Assembly (NCBI GenBank): GCA_016704895.1
Contig: JADIZG010000069.1
Location: 62,001-126,000 of the forward strand
DNA from: Betaproteobacteria bacterium
Lineage (GTDB): Bacteria > Pseudomonadota > Gammaproteobacteria > Burkholderiales > Casimicrobiaceae
Reading direction: 5' to 3'
Length of the DNA: 64,000 nt
Both the position numbers and the translations under genes were made by a program. The notes beneath the pieces were generated by a model. That model was not told the DNA's origin. It did not search any database and was given only the letters and a program-made list of their open reading frames with translations. Below are positions 27,886 to 39,809 of this stretch, one piece after another (positions within the stretch are counted from its first letter, which is position 1; every line of letters begins with the position of its first letter).

Positions 27886-28386
27886 CTACCGCGCTCCGGT
27901 CTCGCGCAGCACGCGCTCGAGTGTCGCGGCCATGACGGGGATGTCGTCCGGCGCGAGCCCGCCGTGTGCGCGCAGATACTCGGCCACCGCGCGTCCGCTC
28001 TTCCTGCCGACCGCCATCCCGCCGCGCAGCACGAGCGACTCGCGCGCGAATTCGGTGGCGGCCCCGTGACACCCGGCGCAATGCTGCTTGAAGAGAGGAC
28101 GGGTCGTGACCTGCGCCGTCAGCATCTGCATGACCGGAGCCACGAGCTCGTCGGTCAGGTAGTGGTTCGCCAGGAAGCCTTCGAGGTCGTCCCGGTGGTG
28201 CTTGCCGACGAGCCGGCCGCGATCGACGGCGAGCGTGCGCCGCGCGAAGTCGCCGGCGTCGCCGTGGCACTCGCGACAGCGGCCGTCCCAGTAGTCGTGC
28301 AGGTCGCGGCCGTCCTGCGCCCCGACCGCCGAAGGCGCGATCGAGAGCAGCGCGAGGCCGACCAGCAGGCTCGCTACCGCGGGCAT
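27886..28386 (-). CDS. Periplasmic diheme c-type cytochrome
   Basis: A 166-residue exported electron carrier. Signal peptide MPAVASLLVGLALLSIAPSAVGA is followed by two haem c sites: C37-x-x-C40-H41 (CRECH) and C103-x-x-C106-H107 (CAGCH). Methionines that could be axial ligands lie after the second site. No oxidase or dehydrogenase is adjacent, so the partner is unknown. The start is 25 bp downstream of the tRNA-His 3' end on the same strand, with no ribosome site and little room for a promoter. Confidence 0.85.
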   Translation of the reverse strand: MPAVASLLVGLALLSIAPSAVGAQDGRDLHDYWDGRCRECHGDAGDFARRTLAVDRGRLVGKHHRDDLEGFLANHYLTDELVAPVMQMLTAQVTTRPLFKQHCAGCHGAATEFARESLVLRGGMAVGRKSGRAVAEYLRAHGGLAPDDIPVMAATLERVLRETGAR

Positions 28387-28411
28387 CGTGCGCCCCGCGG
28401 CAGGGGAAAGT

Positions 28412-28487
28412 TGGGGTGGCTGATGGGATTCGAACCCACGACAACCGGAATCACAATCCGGGACTCTACCCCTGAGCTACAGCCACC
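28412..28487 (-). tRNA. tRNA-His (GTG)
   Basis: 76 nt with complete cloverleaf: acceptor GTGGCTG/CAGCCAC, TTCGAATCC T-loop, anticodon loop TTGTGAT giving GTG. The extra 5' G opposite C73, the histidine identity element, is present and CCA is encoded. Last gene of the tRNA-Pro-Arg-His cluster. Confidence 0.97.
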
Positions 28488-28551
28488 ACCGAGAAAGCCA
28501 GTGCGCCCCGCCTGGGAAGCGGGCGTCGTGTGCGCGCCGCCTTCCGGGAAG

Positions 28552-28628
28552 TGGCGCGCCCGACAGGACTCGAACCTGTTACCCCCGGCTTAGAAGGCCG
28601 GTGCTCTATCCGAATGAGCTACGGGCGC
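28552..28628 (-). tRNA. tRNA-Arg (TCT)
   Basis: 77 nt, acceptor GCGCCCG/CGGGCGC, anticodon loop CTTCTAA giving TCT, T-loop TTCGAGTCC, CCA encoded. Middle gene of the cluster. Confidence 0.97.
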
Positions 28629-28696
28629 CTGTCGGACGAGGCGAGCGCCTTTGGCATGTCGACGACCGGTCGAATGCCTCGGCGCCCGCGTTGGGT

Positions 28697-28773
28697 TGGT
28701 CGGGGTGGAGAGATTCGAACTCCCGACATCTTGCTCCCAAAGCAAGCGCGCTACCAGGCTGCGCTACACCCCG
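28697..28773 (-). tRNA. tRNA-Pro (TGG)
   Basis: 77 nt, acceptor CGGGGTG/CACCCCG, anticodon loop TTTGGGA giving TGG, T-loop TTCGAATCT, CCA encoded. First gene of the cluster, 10 bp from a good -10 box. Confidence 0.97.
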
Positions 28774-28782
28774 AGGGGCGCG

Positions 28783-28811
28783 ATTATGCCATTCACGGCC
28801 CTCCCGGGCAA
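28783..28811 (-). promoter_or_regulatory. Sigma-70 promoter of the tRNA operon
   Basis: Minus-strand TTGCCC (28806-28811), 17-bp spacer, CATAAT (28783-28788), then a GC-rich discriminator leading into tRNA-Pro. Five of six -10 positions match, and a GC-rich discriminator is typical of stringently controlled stable RNA promoters. Confidence 0.7.
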
Positions 28812-28885
28812 ACATCGGCTTGCCGCAGTCCGTTTCCCTCCAGCATCGAAGGGGCACCCGCCGCCACGCGCCGGTCCCGGTCCGG

Positions 28886-29254
28886 TTACCCCGCGAACTT
28901 CCGGATCACGTGCATCGCCTCGTCGATCGCCGGCTCGCCCTGCCCCGACTTCACCGCCTGCTGCACGCAGCCGTGCAGGTGGTGCTCGAGCAATTCGAGG
29001 CCGAGCGCGTCGAGCGCCGAGCGCACCGCCGACACCTGCGTCAGGATGTCGACGCAGTAGCGGTCCTCGGCGAGCATCCTGCCGATGCCGCGCACCTGGC
29101 CTTCGATGCGGTTCAGGCGCTTCACCAGCGCGGCGTGGTGCTCGTCCGCGCGCGGCGCGATCGGATGGTCGTGCCCCGCGTGCGCGTGATGCACGGCGAC
29201 CGCCGGAGCGGCCGCGGCGGCCGCGCGCTTCGCCGCCCTAGGCCGCGACGTCAT
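28886..29254 (-). CDS. csoR: CsoR-type copper-sensing repressor
   Basis: A 122-residue DUF156 regulator with RLNRIEGQVRGI and the copper triad C67, H92 and C96 with the spacing of Mycobacterium CsoR (25 and 4). Apo-protein binds DNA and Cu(I) releases it. The N-terminal extension of about 40 residues is rich in Ala and His (HHAHAGHDH), an unusual addition that might bind copper. Its start overlaps the copZ stop by 17 bp, placing it last in copA-copZ-csoR, an autoregulated arrangement. The operator at 31822-31838 is the predicted target. Confidence 0.93.
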   Translation of the reverse strand: MTSRPRAAKRAAAAAAPAVAVHHAHAGHDHPIAPRADEHHAALVKRLNRIEGQVRGIGRMLAEDRYCVDILTQVSAVRSALDALGLELLEHHLHGCVQQAVKSGQGEPAIDEAMHVIRKFAG

Positions 29255-29447
29255 AGCCGGCGTCCACGATCGCGGACTCGAGCGCCGGCACCGTGACCTT
29301 CGCCGCGTCGTAGCGCACGGTCGCCTGTCCCGGCACGAGCGTCACGTCGACCTGGTCGACGCCGGGGACGGCCTTCAGCACGCGCGTGACGCTCGCGACG
29401 CAACCTCCGCAGGTCATGCCCTGCACGTTGATCGTGACGGTTTCCAT
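29238..29447 (-). CDS. copZ: CopZ-like copper chaperone (HMA domain)
   Basis: A 69-residue single HMA domain with the metal site MTCGGC (C13, C16). It ferries Cu(I) in the cytoplasm to the CopA ATPase. AAAGGAA precedes the ATG by 7 bp. It sits between copA and csoR with overlapping or near-contiguous ends, clearly one operon. Confidence 0.93.
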   Translation of the reverse strand: METVTINVQGMTCGGCVASVTRVLKAVPGVDQVDVTLVPGQATVRYDAAKVTVPALESAIVDAGYDVAA

Positions 29448-29467
29448 GGTCGTTCCTTTCGTTTCGT

Positions 29468-31809
<2,342 letters not shown>

Positions 31810-31821
31810 GGCGCGGACCAT

Positions 31822-31838
31822 ATACCCCCGCCGGGTAT
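31822..31838. promoter_or_regulatory. CsoR operator at the copA promoter
   Basis: Perfect inverted repeat ATACCC-CCGCC-GGGTAT, matching the GC-centred, TA-flanked form of CsoR sites. It overlaps a minus-strand TATATG (31819-31824) that could be the copA -10, so bound CsoR would block the polymerase. It lies 13 bp before the upstream copA start. Confidence 0.8.
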
Positions 31839-31931
31839 CGGTCGTCGGGTACCCAGGCTTCAGCGCGTCGCGGGGAAGGCGTCGGCCGAAGGGCCCACAG
31901 GCCACCATTGCCGCGGGGCGGATCGTCGTGG

Positions 31932-32025
31932 GTCGGGCTTCAGCCCGACGGGGCGCGCCGCATGAAAGGAAAGGCGTCGGCCTGAAGGCCGACCCACAGG
32001 GAAGAGCGTCGGCCTGAAGGCCGAC
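31932..32025. repeat. REP-like palindrome cluster 2 (three copies)
   Basis: Three copies of the element seen at 23.0-23.1 kb: a variant GTCGGGCTTCAGCCCGAC at 31932-31949 with compensatory changes that keep the palindrome, and two standard copies at 31976-31993 and 32008-32025. As in cluster 1, it lies just downstream of the stop of a minus-strand gene, here lysS. Confidence 0.85.
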
Positions 32026-32038
32026 CCACAGGCTGCTG

Positions 32039-33550
<1,512 letters not shown>

Positions 33551-33707
33551 GGGGGGGACTCTTCAGGCGGTGCCGGCGGGAGCGCAAGCGCGGCTCGCCC
33601 GGTCGATGGCTGGGTCGATCAAGGGCGCGGCAGAGGCCGCGGCAATGGCGATCGCGCGAGCACGTGCGGGTCGGCGAGGCCGCCGAAGGCCGCTTCCGGG
33701 AGGAACG

Positions 33708-34815
33708 TCACTGGACGCCCTGCTTCAGGCTTGCCGCGATGAAGTCGTCGAGGTCGCCGTCGAGCACGCGCTGCGTGTCGCCGACCTCGTGGTTCGTGCG
33801 CAGGTCCTTGATGCGCGACTGGTCGAGCACGTAGCTGCGGATCTGGTGGCCCCAGCCGATGTCGGTCTTGCTGTCCTCGAGCGCCTGCTGCGCGGCCTGG
33901 CGCTTGCGGAGCTCGAGCTCGTAGAGCTTCGCCTTCATCATCGCCATCGCCTCGGCGCGGTTGCGGTGCTGCGACCGGTCGTTCTGGCACTGCACGACGA
34001 TGTTGGTCGGCAGGTGCGTGATGCGCACCGCGGAGTCGGTCTTGTTGATGTGCTGGCCACCCGCGCCGGATGCCCGGAACGTGTCGATCCGCAGGTCGGC
34101 CGGGTTGATGTCGACCTCGATCGACTCGTCGACCTCCGGATAGACGAACACGCTCGCGAACGAGGTGTGCCGGCGCGCGTTCGAGTCGAACGGGCTCTTG
34201 CGCACGAGCCGGTGCACGCCGGTCTCGGTGCGAAGGTAACCGAACGCGTAGTCGCCGTCGACCTTGATCGACGCGCTCTTGATGCCGGCCACTTCGCCCG
34301 GCGACTCCTCGAGCACCTCGACCGACCAGCCGCGCCGCTCGCAGTACCTGAGGTACATGCGCAGCATCATCGACGCCCAGTCCTGCGCCTCGGTGCCGCC
34401 GCTGCCCGCCTGGATGTCGACGAAGCAGGGGTTCGGGTCCATCGGATGGCTGAACATCCGGCGGAACTCGAGGTCCTCGACCACCTTCGAGAGGGCCGCG
34501 ACGTCGTCGCGCACCGCGGCGAGCGTCGCGTCGTCTTCGTCGGCACGCGCCAGCTCGAAGAGCTCGCCGCTGTCCGAAAGGCCGCGATCGAGCTCCGTGA
34601 GCGTCGTCACGACGCCTTCCAGCGCCTTCTTCTGCTTGCCGAGCTCCTGCGCCTTCTCGGGGGCGTCCCAGACCTTCGGGTCCTCGAGCGCGCGGCGGAC
34701 TTCCTCGAGCGTCTTCGACTTCAGGTCGAAGTCAAAGATACCTCCGCATCTCGGCCGACCGGGTCTTCAGGTCGGCGAGCGTGTTGGCGATCTGGTTCAG
34801 CTGTTCGGCTTCCAT
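33708..34815 (-). CDS. prfB: Peptide chain release factor 2, programmed +1 frameshift
   Basis: Recognises UGA and UAA stops. The N-terminal 27 codons (MEAEQLNQIANTLADL...MRRYL) end at an in-frame UGA; the remaining frame starts with DFDLKSKTLEEV. The joined product is about 368 residues and has the RF2 tripeptide SPF (KSPFDSNARRH) and the GGQ hydrolysis motif (GAGGQHINKTDSAVR). The split is genuine autoregulation, not error: the slip sequence CTTTGAC and an upstream Shine-Dalgarno-like GGAGG are intact. Start chosen by homology at 34815. Confidence 0.96.
34732..34737 (-). promoter_or_regulatory. prfB programmed frameshift site
   Basis: Minus-strand CTT-TGA followed by C. The upstream GGAGGT, 3 bp before CTT, pairs with 16S rRNA and promotes slippage. 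Low RF2 makes the ribosome pause at UGA and shift +1 to produce RF2. Confidence 0.95.
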
Positions 34816-35019
34816 CGGGGCGTCTCGCGTGCGATTTCCGAGGGCGAATTCTAGCACGGCGAGCGCCAAGTCCTTGTCGCATGGGACCTTTTTCCCGGAT
34901 GGGCGAGGCCTGGCCGCAAGCCGGCGCCAAGGCGATTCCGTCCGATGGCGCGAACGCCGCGCTTCGCCTACCATCGCGTCCTCTCCGCGCTCGCGCGCGC
35001 GGCCCTCCGGAGCCCTGCC

Positions 35020-35484
35020 ATGCCCGTCCTCTTCGTCAACAAGGAGCGTGTCGACATCGCGTCGAACGTGCCCGGCGACACGCCGCTCCTGTGGTTGCTG
35101 CGCGATTCGCTCAAGCTCACCGGCACCAAGTACGGCTGCGGCATCGCCGCCTGCGGCGCCTGCGTCGTCTACGTCGAGGGCCAGCCGGTGCGCTCGTGCC
35201 GCACGCCGCTCTCGTCGCTCAGGCAGGGCGCCGAGATCACGACGATCGAGGGCCTGAAGACGAAGGAGGCGCGGGCGGTGCAGGCGGCGTGGGTCAAGCT
35301 CGACGTGCCGCAGTGCGGCTTCTGCCAGTCCGGCCAGGTGATGAGCGCCGCGGCGCTGCTCGCGAAGAACCGGCGGCCGACCGACGCCGACATCGATGCC
35401 GCGATGTCGGCGAACCTCTGCCGCTGCGCCACCTACGTCCGCATCCGCGCCGCGATCAAGGAAGCGGCGAAGGCGCTCGCGTGA
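35020..35484 (+). CDS. iorA: Isoquinoline 1-oxidoreductase-type small subunit, 2x[2Fe-2S]
   Basis: A 154-residue iron-sulfur subunit of a xanthine-oxidase-family molybdenum hydroxylase. Plant-type cluster ligands are C40, C45, C48 and C60 (YGCGIAACGAC...C); the second cluster uses C99, C102, C134 and C136 (CGFCQSGQ ... NLCRCATY). CTCCGGAG lies 7 bp before the ATG. It is followed by the large subunit after 11 bp. No FAD subunit is nearby, which fits the two-subunit IorAB type. Confidence 0.93.
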   Translation: MPVLFVNKERVDIASNVPGDTPLLWLLRDSLKLTGTKYGCGIAACGACVVYVEGQPVRSCRTPLSSLRQGAEITTIEGLKTKEARAVQAAWVKLDVPQCGFCQSGQVMSAAALLAKNRRPTDADIDAAMSANLCRCATYVRIRAAIKEAAKALA

Positions 35485-35495
35485 AGGAGATCCCG

Positions 35496-37808
35496 ATGAG
35501 CGAATCCCGGGTCGTCAACCTCTCGCGCTCGCGGCGCGCGTTCCTGAAAGCCGGCGGCGCCGCGGGCGCCGGCCTCCTGCTCGGCGTGCACGTCCCGGTC
35601 CTCGCGCAGCAGGGCGGCCCCGGCAAGGCGGGCACGGCCACGCAGGCCGCGCCGTTCGAGCCCAACGCGTTCGTGCGCATCGGCCGCGACAACACGGTCA
35701 CCGTCGTCGCCAAGCACCTCGAGATGGGGCAGGGCGTCTACACCGGCCTTGCGACGATCGTCGCCGACGAGCTCGACGCATCGTGGGGCCAGGTCCGCGT
35801 CGTGAGCGCGCCGGCCGATGCGTCGCGCTACAACAACCTGTTCTGGGGACCGGCGCAGGGAACCGGCGGGTCGACCGCGATCGCGAACTCGTGGGAACAG
35901 CTTCGCAACGCCGGCGCCTCCGCGCGCGCGATGCTCGTGGGTGCCGCGGCGAAGCGCTGGAACGTGCCCGCGGACGGGATCAGGGTGAGCGCGGGTGTCG
36001 TGTCGCACGCGTCGGGAAGGAAGGCGACGTTCGGCGAGCTCGCCCAGGCGGCCTCCGCGATGCCCGTGCCCGCGAGCGTGACGCTCAAGGACCCGAAGGA
36101 CTTCGTGTTCGTCGGCAAGCACGTGCCGCGCACCGACTCGGCCGCGAAGTCGAAGGGCACCGCGCTCTTCACGCAGGACGTCGAGCTGCCCGGCATGCTG
36201 ACGGCGCTCGTGCTGCACCCGCCACGCTTCGGCGCGCGCGTGAAGAGCTTCGACGCGAGCGGGCTCAAGGCCATCCCGGGCGTGCGCACCGTCGTCGAGC
36301 TTCCGACCGGCGTCGCGGTGCTCGCGACGGGATTCTGGGCCGCGAAGAAGGGCCGCGACGCGCTCAAGGTCGAGTGGAACGACAGCCGCTCGTGGCGCGG
36401 CTCGACCGACGAGCTGATGGCCGAGTATCGCAAGCTCGCGGCGGCGCCGGGCAAGGTCGCGCGCGCCGACGGCGACGCGGCGAAGGCATTGGCGGGCGCG
36501 GCGAAGGTGCTCGAGGCGACGTTCGAGTTCCCCTATCTCGCGCATGCGGCGATGGAGCCGTTGAACTGCGTGATGCGCCTCACCGAAGGCCGCTGCGAGG
36601 CGTGGTACGGCGCGCAGTCGCAGACCGCCGACCAGGCGGCGATCGCGCAGGTGACCGGCCTCACGCCCGAGCAGGTGACGATCGAGACGCTCTTTGCGGG
36701 CGGCAGCTTCGGCCGGCGCGCGAACCCGCAGTCGGACTACGTGGTCGAGTGCGCCGAGATCGTCTCGCGCCTCGCGAAGACGGGCACGCGCGGCGTCCCG
36801 GTCAAGCTCGTGTGGACGCGCGAGGACGACATGCGCGCGGGCCACTACCGGCCCGCCTACCTGCACACGATGAGGGCCGGGCTCGACGCGAGCGGCGCCA
36901 TCGTCGGCTGGCAGCACCGGATCGTCGGCCAGTCGATCGCGGACGGCACCGCGTTCGAGAAGGTCCTGGTGAAGAACGGCGTCGACGCGACGTCGGTCGA
37001 GGGCGCGTCGACGCTGCCCTACGCGATCCCCGCCGTCACCGTCGACCTGCACTCGCCCTACGGCGCGGTGCCGGTGCAGTGGTGGCGCTCGGTGGGCTCG
37101 ACGCACACCGCGTTCTCGACCGAGACGTTCCTCGACGAGCTCGCGGCCGCGGCCGGCCAGGACCCGCTCGCGATGCGGCGGGCGCTGCTCGCGAAGCACC
37201 CGCGGCACCTCGCCGCGCTCGAGCTCGCGGCGCGCGAAGCCGGATGGGGGACGCCGCTCGCGCCGGGCAAGGCGGGCACGAAGCGCGCGCGCGGCCTCGC
37301 CGTGCACGAGTCGTTCGGCACCGTCGTCGCCGAGGTCGTCGAGGTGACGGTGAAGCCCGACCGCAGCTTCTCGGTCGACCGCGTCGTCTGCGCGGTCGAA
37401 TGCGGGGTCGTCGTCAATCCCGACGTCGTGCGTGCGCAGATGGAGGGCGGCATCGGGTTCGGCCTCTCCGCCGCGCTCTACAGCGCGATCACGGTGAAGG
37501 ACGGCGTCGTCGAGCAGTCGAACTTCAACGACTACCCGATGCTCCGGATCGACGAGATGCCGGCCGTCGACGTGCACATCGTGCGCTCGCAGGGCAAGCC
37601 GTCGGGCGTGGGCGAGCCCGCGACGCCGGTGATCGCGCCGGCGCTCGCGAACGCGCTCTACGCCGCGACCGGACAGCGCCTGCCCGAAGCGAGCTGCCGC
37701 TCCCCGAGGGGCGCGGCGACCCCCACCCCGAAGCGAGCGGAGCTCGCTTCCCCCGAGGGGGCGCGGGGCAGGTCGTCCGGGGCGGGCGCTGTTTTCGGTC
37801 GGGCATAA
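35496..37808 (+). CDS. iorB: Isoquinoline 1-oxidoreductase-type molybdopterin subunit
   Basis: Large catalytic subunit of a molybdenum hydroxylase that probably oxidises an N-heterocycle or aldehyde, passing electrons to IorA and then perhaps a cytochrome. A twin-arginine signal RSRRAFLKAGGAAGAG opens the protein, so the complex is periplasmic. Typical blocks include GQGVYTGLATIVADEL, GGSFGRRANPQSDYV, PVQWWRSVGSTHTAFSTE and the glutamate-containing SGVGEPATPVIAPALANALY. The last roughly 40 residues after ATGQRLPE derive from an intergenic repeat (37683-37767), so the native stop has been lost or replaced. Confidence 0.9.
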   Translation: MSESRVVNLSRSRRAFLKAGGAAGAGLLLGVHVPVLAQQGGPGKAGTATQAAPFEPNAFVRIGRDNTVTVVAKHLEMGQGVYTGLATIVADELDASWGQVRVVSAPADASRYNNLFWGPAQGTGGSTAIANSWEQLRNAGASARAMLVGAAAKRWNVPADGIRVSAGVVSHASGRKATFGELAQAASAMPVPASVTLKDPKDFVFVGKHVPRTDSAAKSKGTALFTQDVELPGMLTALVLHPPRFGARVKSFDASGLKAIPGVRTVVELPTGVAVLATGFWAAKKGRDALKVEWNDSRSWRGSTDELMAEYRKLAAAPGKVARADGDAAKALAGAAKVLEATFEFPYLAHAAMEPLNCVMRLTEGRCEAWYGAQSQTADQAAIAQVTGLTPEQVTIETLFAGGSFGRRANPQSDYVVECAEIVSRLAKTGTRGVPVKLVWTREDDMRAGHYRPAYLHTMRAGLDASGAIVGWQHRIVGQSIADGTAFEKVLVKNGVDATSVEGASTLPYAIPAVTVDLHSPYGAVPVQWWRSVGSTHTAFSTETFLDELAAAAGQDPLAMRRALLAKHPRHLAALELAAREAGWGTPLAPGKAGTKRARGLAVHESFGTVVAEVVEVTVKPDRSFSVDRVVCAVECGVVVNPDVVRAQMEGGIGFGLSAALYSAITVKDGVVEQSNFNDYPMLRIDEMPAVDVHIVRSQGKPSGVGEPATPVIAPALANALYAATGQRLPEASCRSPRGAATPTPKRAELASPEGARGRSSGAGAVFGRA
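37683..37767. repeat. Degenerate direct repeat with hairpin at the iorB 3' end
   Basis: Two units beginning CCCGAAGCGAGC and ending with a C-run/GAG/G-run then CGCGG: about 37683-37716 and 37727-37767. The second contains a perfect hairpin AAGCGAG-CGGAG-CTCGCTT (37731-37749). The pattern resembles interspersed repeats of Burkholderiales. Confidence 0.65.
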
Positions 37809-37809
37809 T
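37804..37809 (+). promoter_or_regulatory. Candidate -10 box for nudC
   Basis: CATAAT (five of six consensus matches) 20 bp before the nudC start and overlapping the iorB stop codon. No clear -35. Confidence 0.45.
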
Positions 37810-37829
37810 CGACGACGCCCGCGCCGCCC

Positions 37830-38660
37830 ATGCACACGCCCCCCGGTTTCGCCCCCGCGCACCGACTGCCGGCCGTCCTGCCGGGGACGGCGCTCGGCTT
37901 CGCGTTCTCCGGCACGAGGCTCGTCGTGCGCGGCAGCGTCGAGTCGCCGGTGATCCCGACGCTCGCGGAGCTCGACGCCGCGGGCCTCGCCGGCGACCGC
38001 CACTACCTGGGCGAGATCGACGGCGTTCCCTGCATCGCGATCGCGCTCGCGAACATCGAGGAGCCGCCGCCGGGATTCGCGATGGCAGGACTGCGCTCGT
38101 ACTTCTACCGACTGCCCGATCCGCTGCTCGCGATCGCCGCGCGCGCCTTCCAGATCGCCGACTGGGATCGCTCGCACCGGTATTGCGGCCGCTGCGGGAC
38201 GCGAACGCGCGACGGCGCCGGCGAGCGCGCGAAGGAATGCCCGTCGTGCGGCCTCGTCGCGTATCCGCGCGTGTCGCCCGCGATGATGGTGCTGGTCACG
38301 CGCGGTCGCGAGCTCCTGCTGGCGCGCTCGGCGCGGTTCGCCTCCGGCGTCTACTCGGCGCTCGCCGGCTTCGTCGAGCCTGGCGAAACGATCGAGGACT
38401 GCATCCGGCGCGAGGTGCGCGAGGAGGTGGGCGTCGAGGTCGGCGAACCCGTGTACTTCGCGAGCCAGTCGTGGGCGTTCCCGCATTCCCTGATGATCGC
38501 GTACACGGTCGAGTACGCCGGCGGCGCGATCCGGCTCGACGACCCGGAGATCGAGGACGCGCGCTGGTTCGCGCTCGACGCCCTGCCGAAGCTCCCGCCT
38601 TCCGTGTCGATCGCCCGCCGCCTGATCGACGCGACGGTGGAGAGACTGCGCGCGCCGTGA
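37830..38660 (+). CDS. nudC: NAD-capped RNA hydrolase / NADH pyrophosphatase
   Basis: Cleaves NADH to NMNH and AMP and removes NAD caps from RNA. The 276-residue protein has the zinc ribbon C119/C122/C137/C140, the complete Nudix box from GFVEPGETIEDCIRREVREE, and the NudC-specific SQxWxFPxS block (SQSWAFPHS, from residue 212). The stop overlaps the next start as GTGA, so it is coupled to the thioesterase. Confidence 0.95.
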   Translation: MHTPPGFAPAHRLPAVLPGTALGFAFSGTRLVVRGSVESPVIPTLAELDAAGLAGDRHYLGEIDGVPCIAIALANIEEPPPGFAMAGLRSYFYRLPDPLLAIAARAFQIADWDRSHRYCGRCGTRTRDGAGERAKECPSCGLVAYPRVSPAMMVLVTRGRELLLARSARFASGVYSALAGFVEPGETIEDCIRREVREEVGVEVGEPVYFASQSWAFPHSLMIAYTVEYAGGAIRLDDPEIEDARWFALDALPKLPPSVSIARRLIDATVERLRAP

Positions 38661-39102
38661 GTGCCGCCGCGCCGCCCCGCGTCCATCTCGAGCGCTTCGC
38701 CGTCGGCAGCGACGCGATCGACGCGAACCGCCACGTCAACAACAAGGAATACCTGCACTGGATGGAGGCGATCGCGATCGCCCATTCGGCTGCCTGCGGC
38801 TGGCCGCTCGAGCGCTACGTCGCGTCGGGAACGAGCTGGTTCGTGAAATCGCACACGGTCGACTACCTCGTGCCCGCGTTCGAGGGCGACCGGCTTCTCG
38901 CCGCGACCTGGGTCGCATCGATGGAGACGTCGTCGTCGTGGCGGCGATACGCGTTCCTGCGCGAGTCCGACCGCAGGCCCGTGGCGTTCGCGCGCACGCT
39001 CTGGATCCACGTCGACCGCGCGCGGGCGCCCAAGGCATCCGGCGCGCTCCATGCGTTCCCATCCGCGGACGACGATCCGGGCTCCGCGGGGCGCCGGCCT
39101 GA
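38657..39102 (+). CDS. Hotdog-fold acyl-CoA/ACP thioesterase
   Basis: A protein of about 140 residues of the 4-hydroxybenzoyl-CoA-thioesterase-like type. HVNNKEYLHWMEAIAIAH carries the catalytic acid/Asn region, followed by KSHTVDYLVPAFEGDRL and SSSWRRYAFLRESDRRPVAFA. It starts at GTG overlapping the nudC stop. In its own frame no stop follows homology, while an adjacent frame has TGA at 39100. A one-base error near the end is likely; the end given assumes that stop. Confidence 0.75.
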
Positions 39103-39129
39103 TCGCGCGCCCCCCCAGGGGCGTTGCGC

Positions 39130-39135
39130 TAGAAT
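39130..39135 (+). promoter_or_regulatory. Candidate -10 box for the TPR-ppiA-ppiB group
   Basis: TAGAAT 48 bp upstream of the TPR gene, just after the thioesterase end. The -35 region is GC-rich and unconvincing. Confidence 0.4.
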
Positions 39136-39182
39136 CGCAGCCTCGCGCGGCCCCATGGCCACCCCGGTCCGCGCGGCCCCCG

Positions 39183-39779
39183 ATGCCTCCTGCCCCTCTT
39201 CGCGCCCTGACCTCGCTCGCCGCCGCGCTCGCCGCGGCATGCGCGCTGGCCCAGGCACCGTCGTCCCCTCCCCCGGCCGACCCGCCGCCGACACCGTTGC
39301 CGGCCGAGTACTCCGACGCGGCGCGCAAGGCGTACGTCGCGGGCCTCAAGGAGGCGCGCGAACTGATCGCGCAGAAGCGCTACGAGGCGGCGATCGAGCG
39401 GCTCGACGCGCTGTCGCGCGACCGCCCGCGCGAGCCGCAGGCGCGCTTCCTGAAGGCGGTCGCCCAGACCGAGGCGGGCAAGCGCGACGACGCGCTCGCG
39501 ACGCTGACGGCGCTCGCCGCCGATTTCCCGGAGCTTCCCGAAGTCCACAACAACCTCGCGGTGCTCTACGCCGCCAAGGGCAACCTCGAACTCGCGAAGG
39601 CGGAGCTCGAGCTCGCGATCGCCGCGTCGCCCGACTACGCACCCGCCGTCGAGAACCTCGGCGACGTCTACGCGCGCCTCGCCGCGCGCCAGTACGAACG
39701 CGCCGCCGAGCTCGAGAAGGGCAAGGGACTCTCCCCCGCCAAGCTCAGGCTCGTGCGCGACGCGCTCGCCGTCCACTGA
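39183..39779 (+). CDS. Exported TPR-repeat protein
   Basis: A 198-residue periplasmic protein: signal peptide (LRALTSLAAALAAACALAQA), a Pro-rich linker, then about three TPR units (EARELIAQKRYEAAIERLDA, QARFLKAVAQTEAGKRDDAL, VHNNLAVLYAAKGNLELAKA). TPRs mediate protein contacts. The start is taken at the ATG before the signal peptide. It precedes two cyclophilins by 30 bp, suggesting an envelope folding or assembly role, which is inference. Confidence 0.8.
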   Translation: MPPAPLRALTSLAAALAAACALAQAPSSPPPADPPPTPLPAEYSDAARKAYVAGLKEARELIAQKRYEAAIERLDALSRDRPREPQARFLKAVAQTEAGKRDDALATLTALAADFPELPEVHNNLAVLYAAKGNLELAKAELELAIAASPDYAPAVENLGDVYARLAARQYERAAELEKGKGLSPAKLRLVRDALAVH

Positions 39780-39809
39780 TTCCTCCACTCATCCACCACG
39801 GAGCCACGC

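Noticed and set aside
28774..28885. An attachment site or island next to the tRNA cluster
   Set aside because: No integrase or repeated tRNA 3' end nearby; the neighbours are ordinary copper-resistance genes with matching composition.
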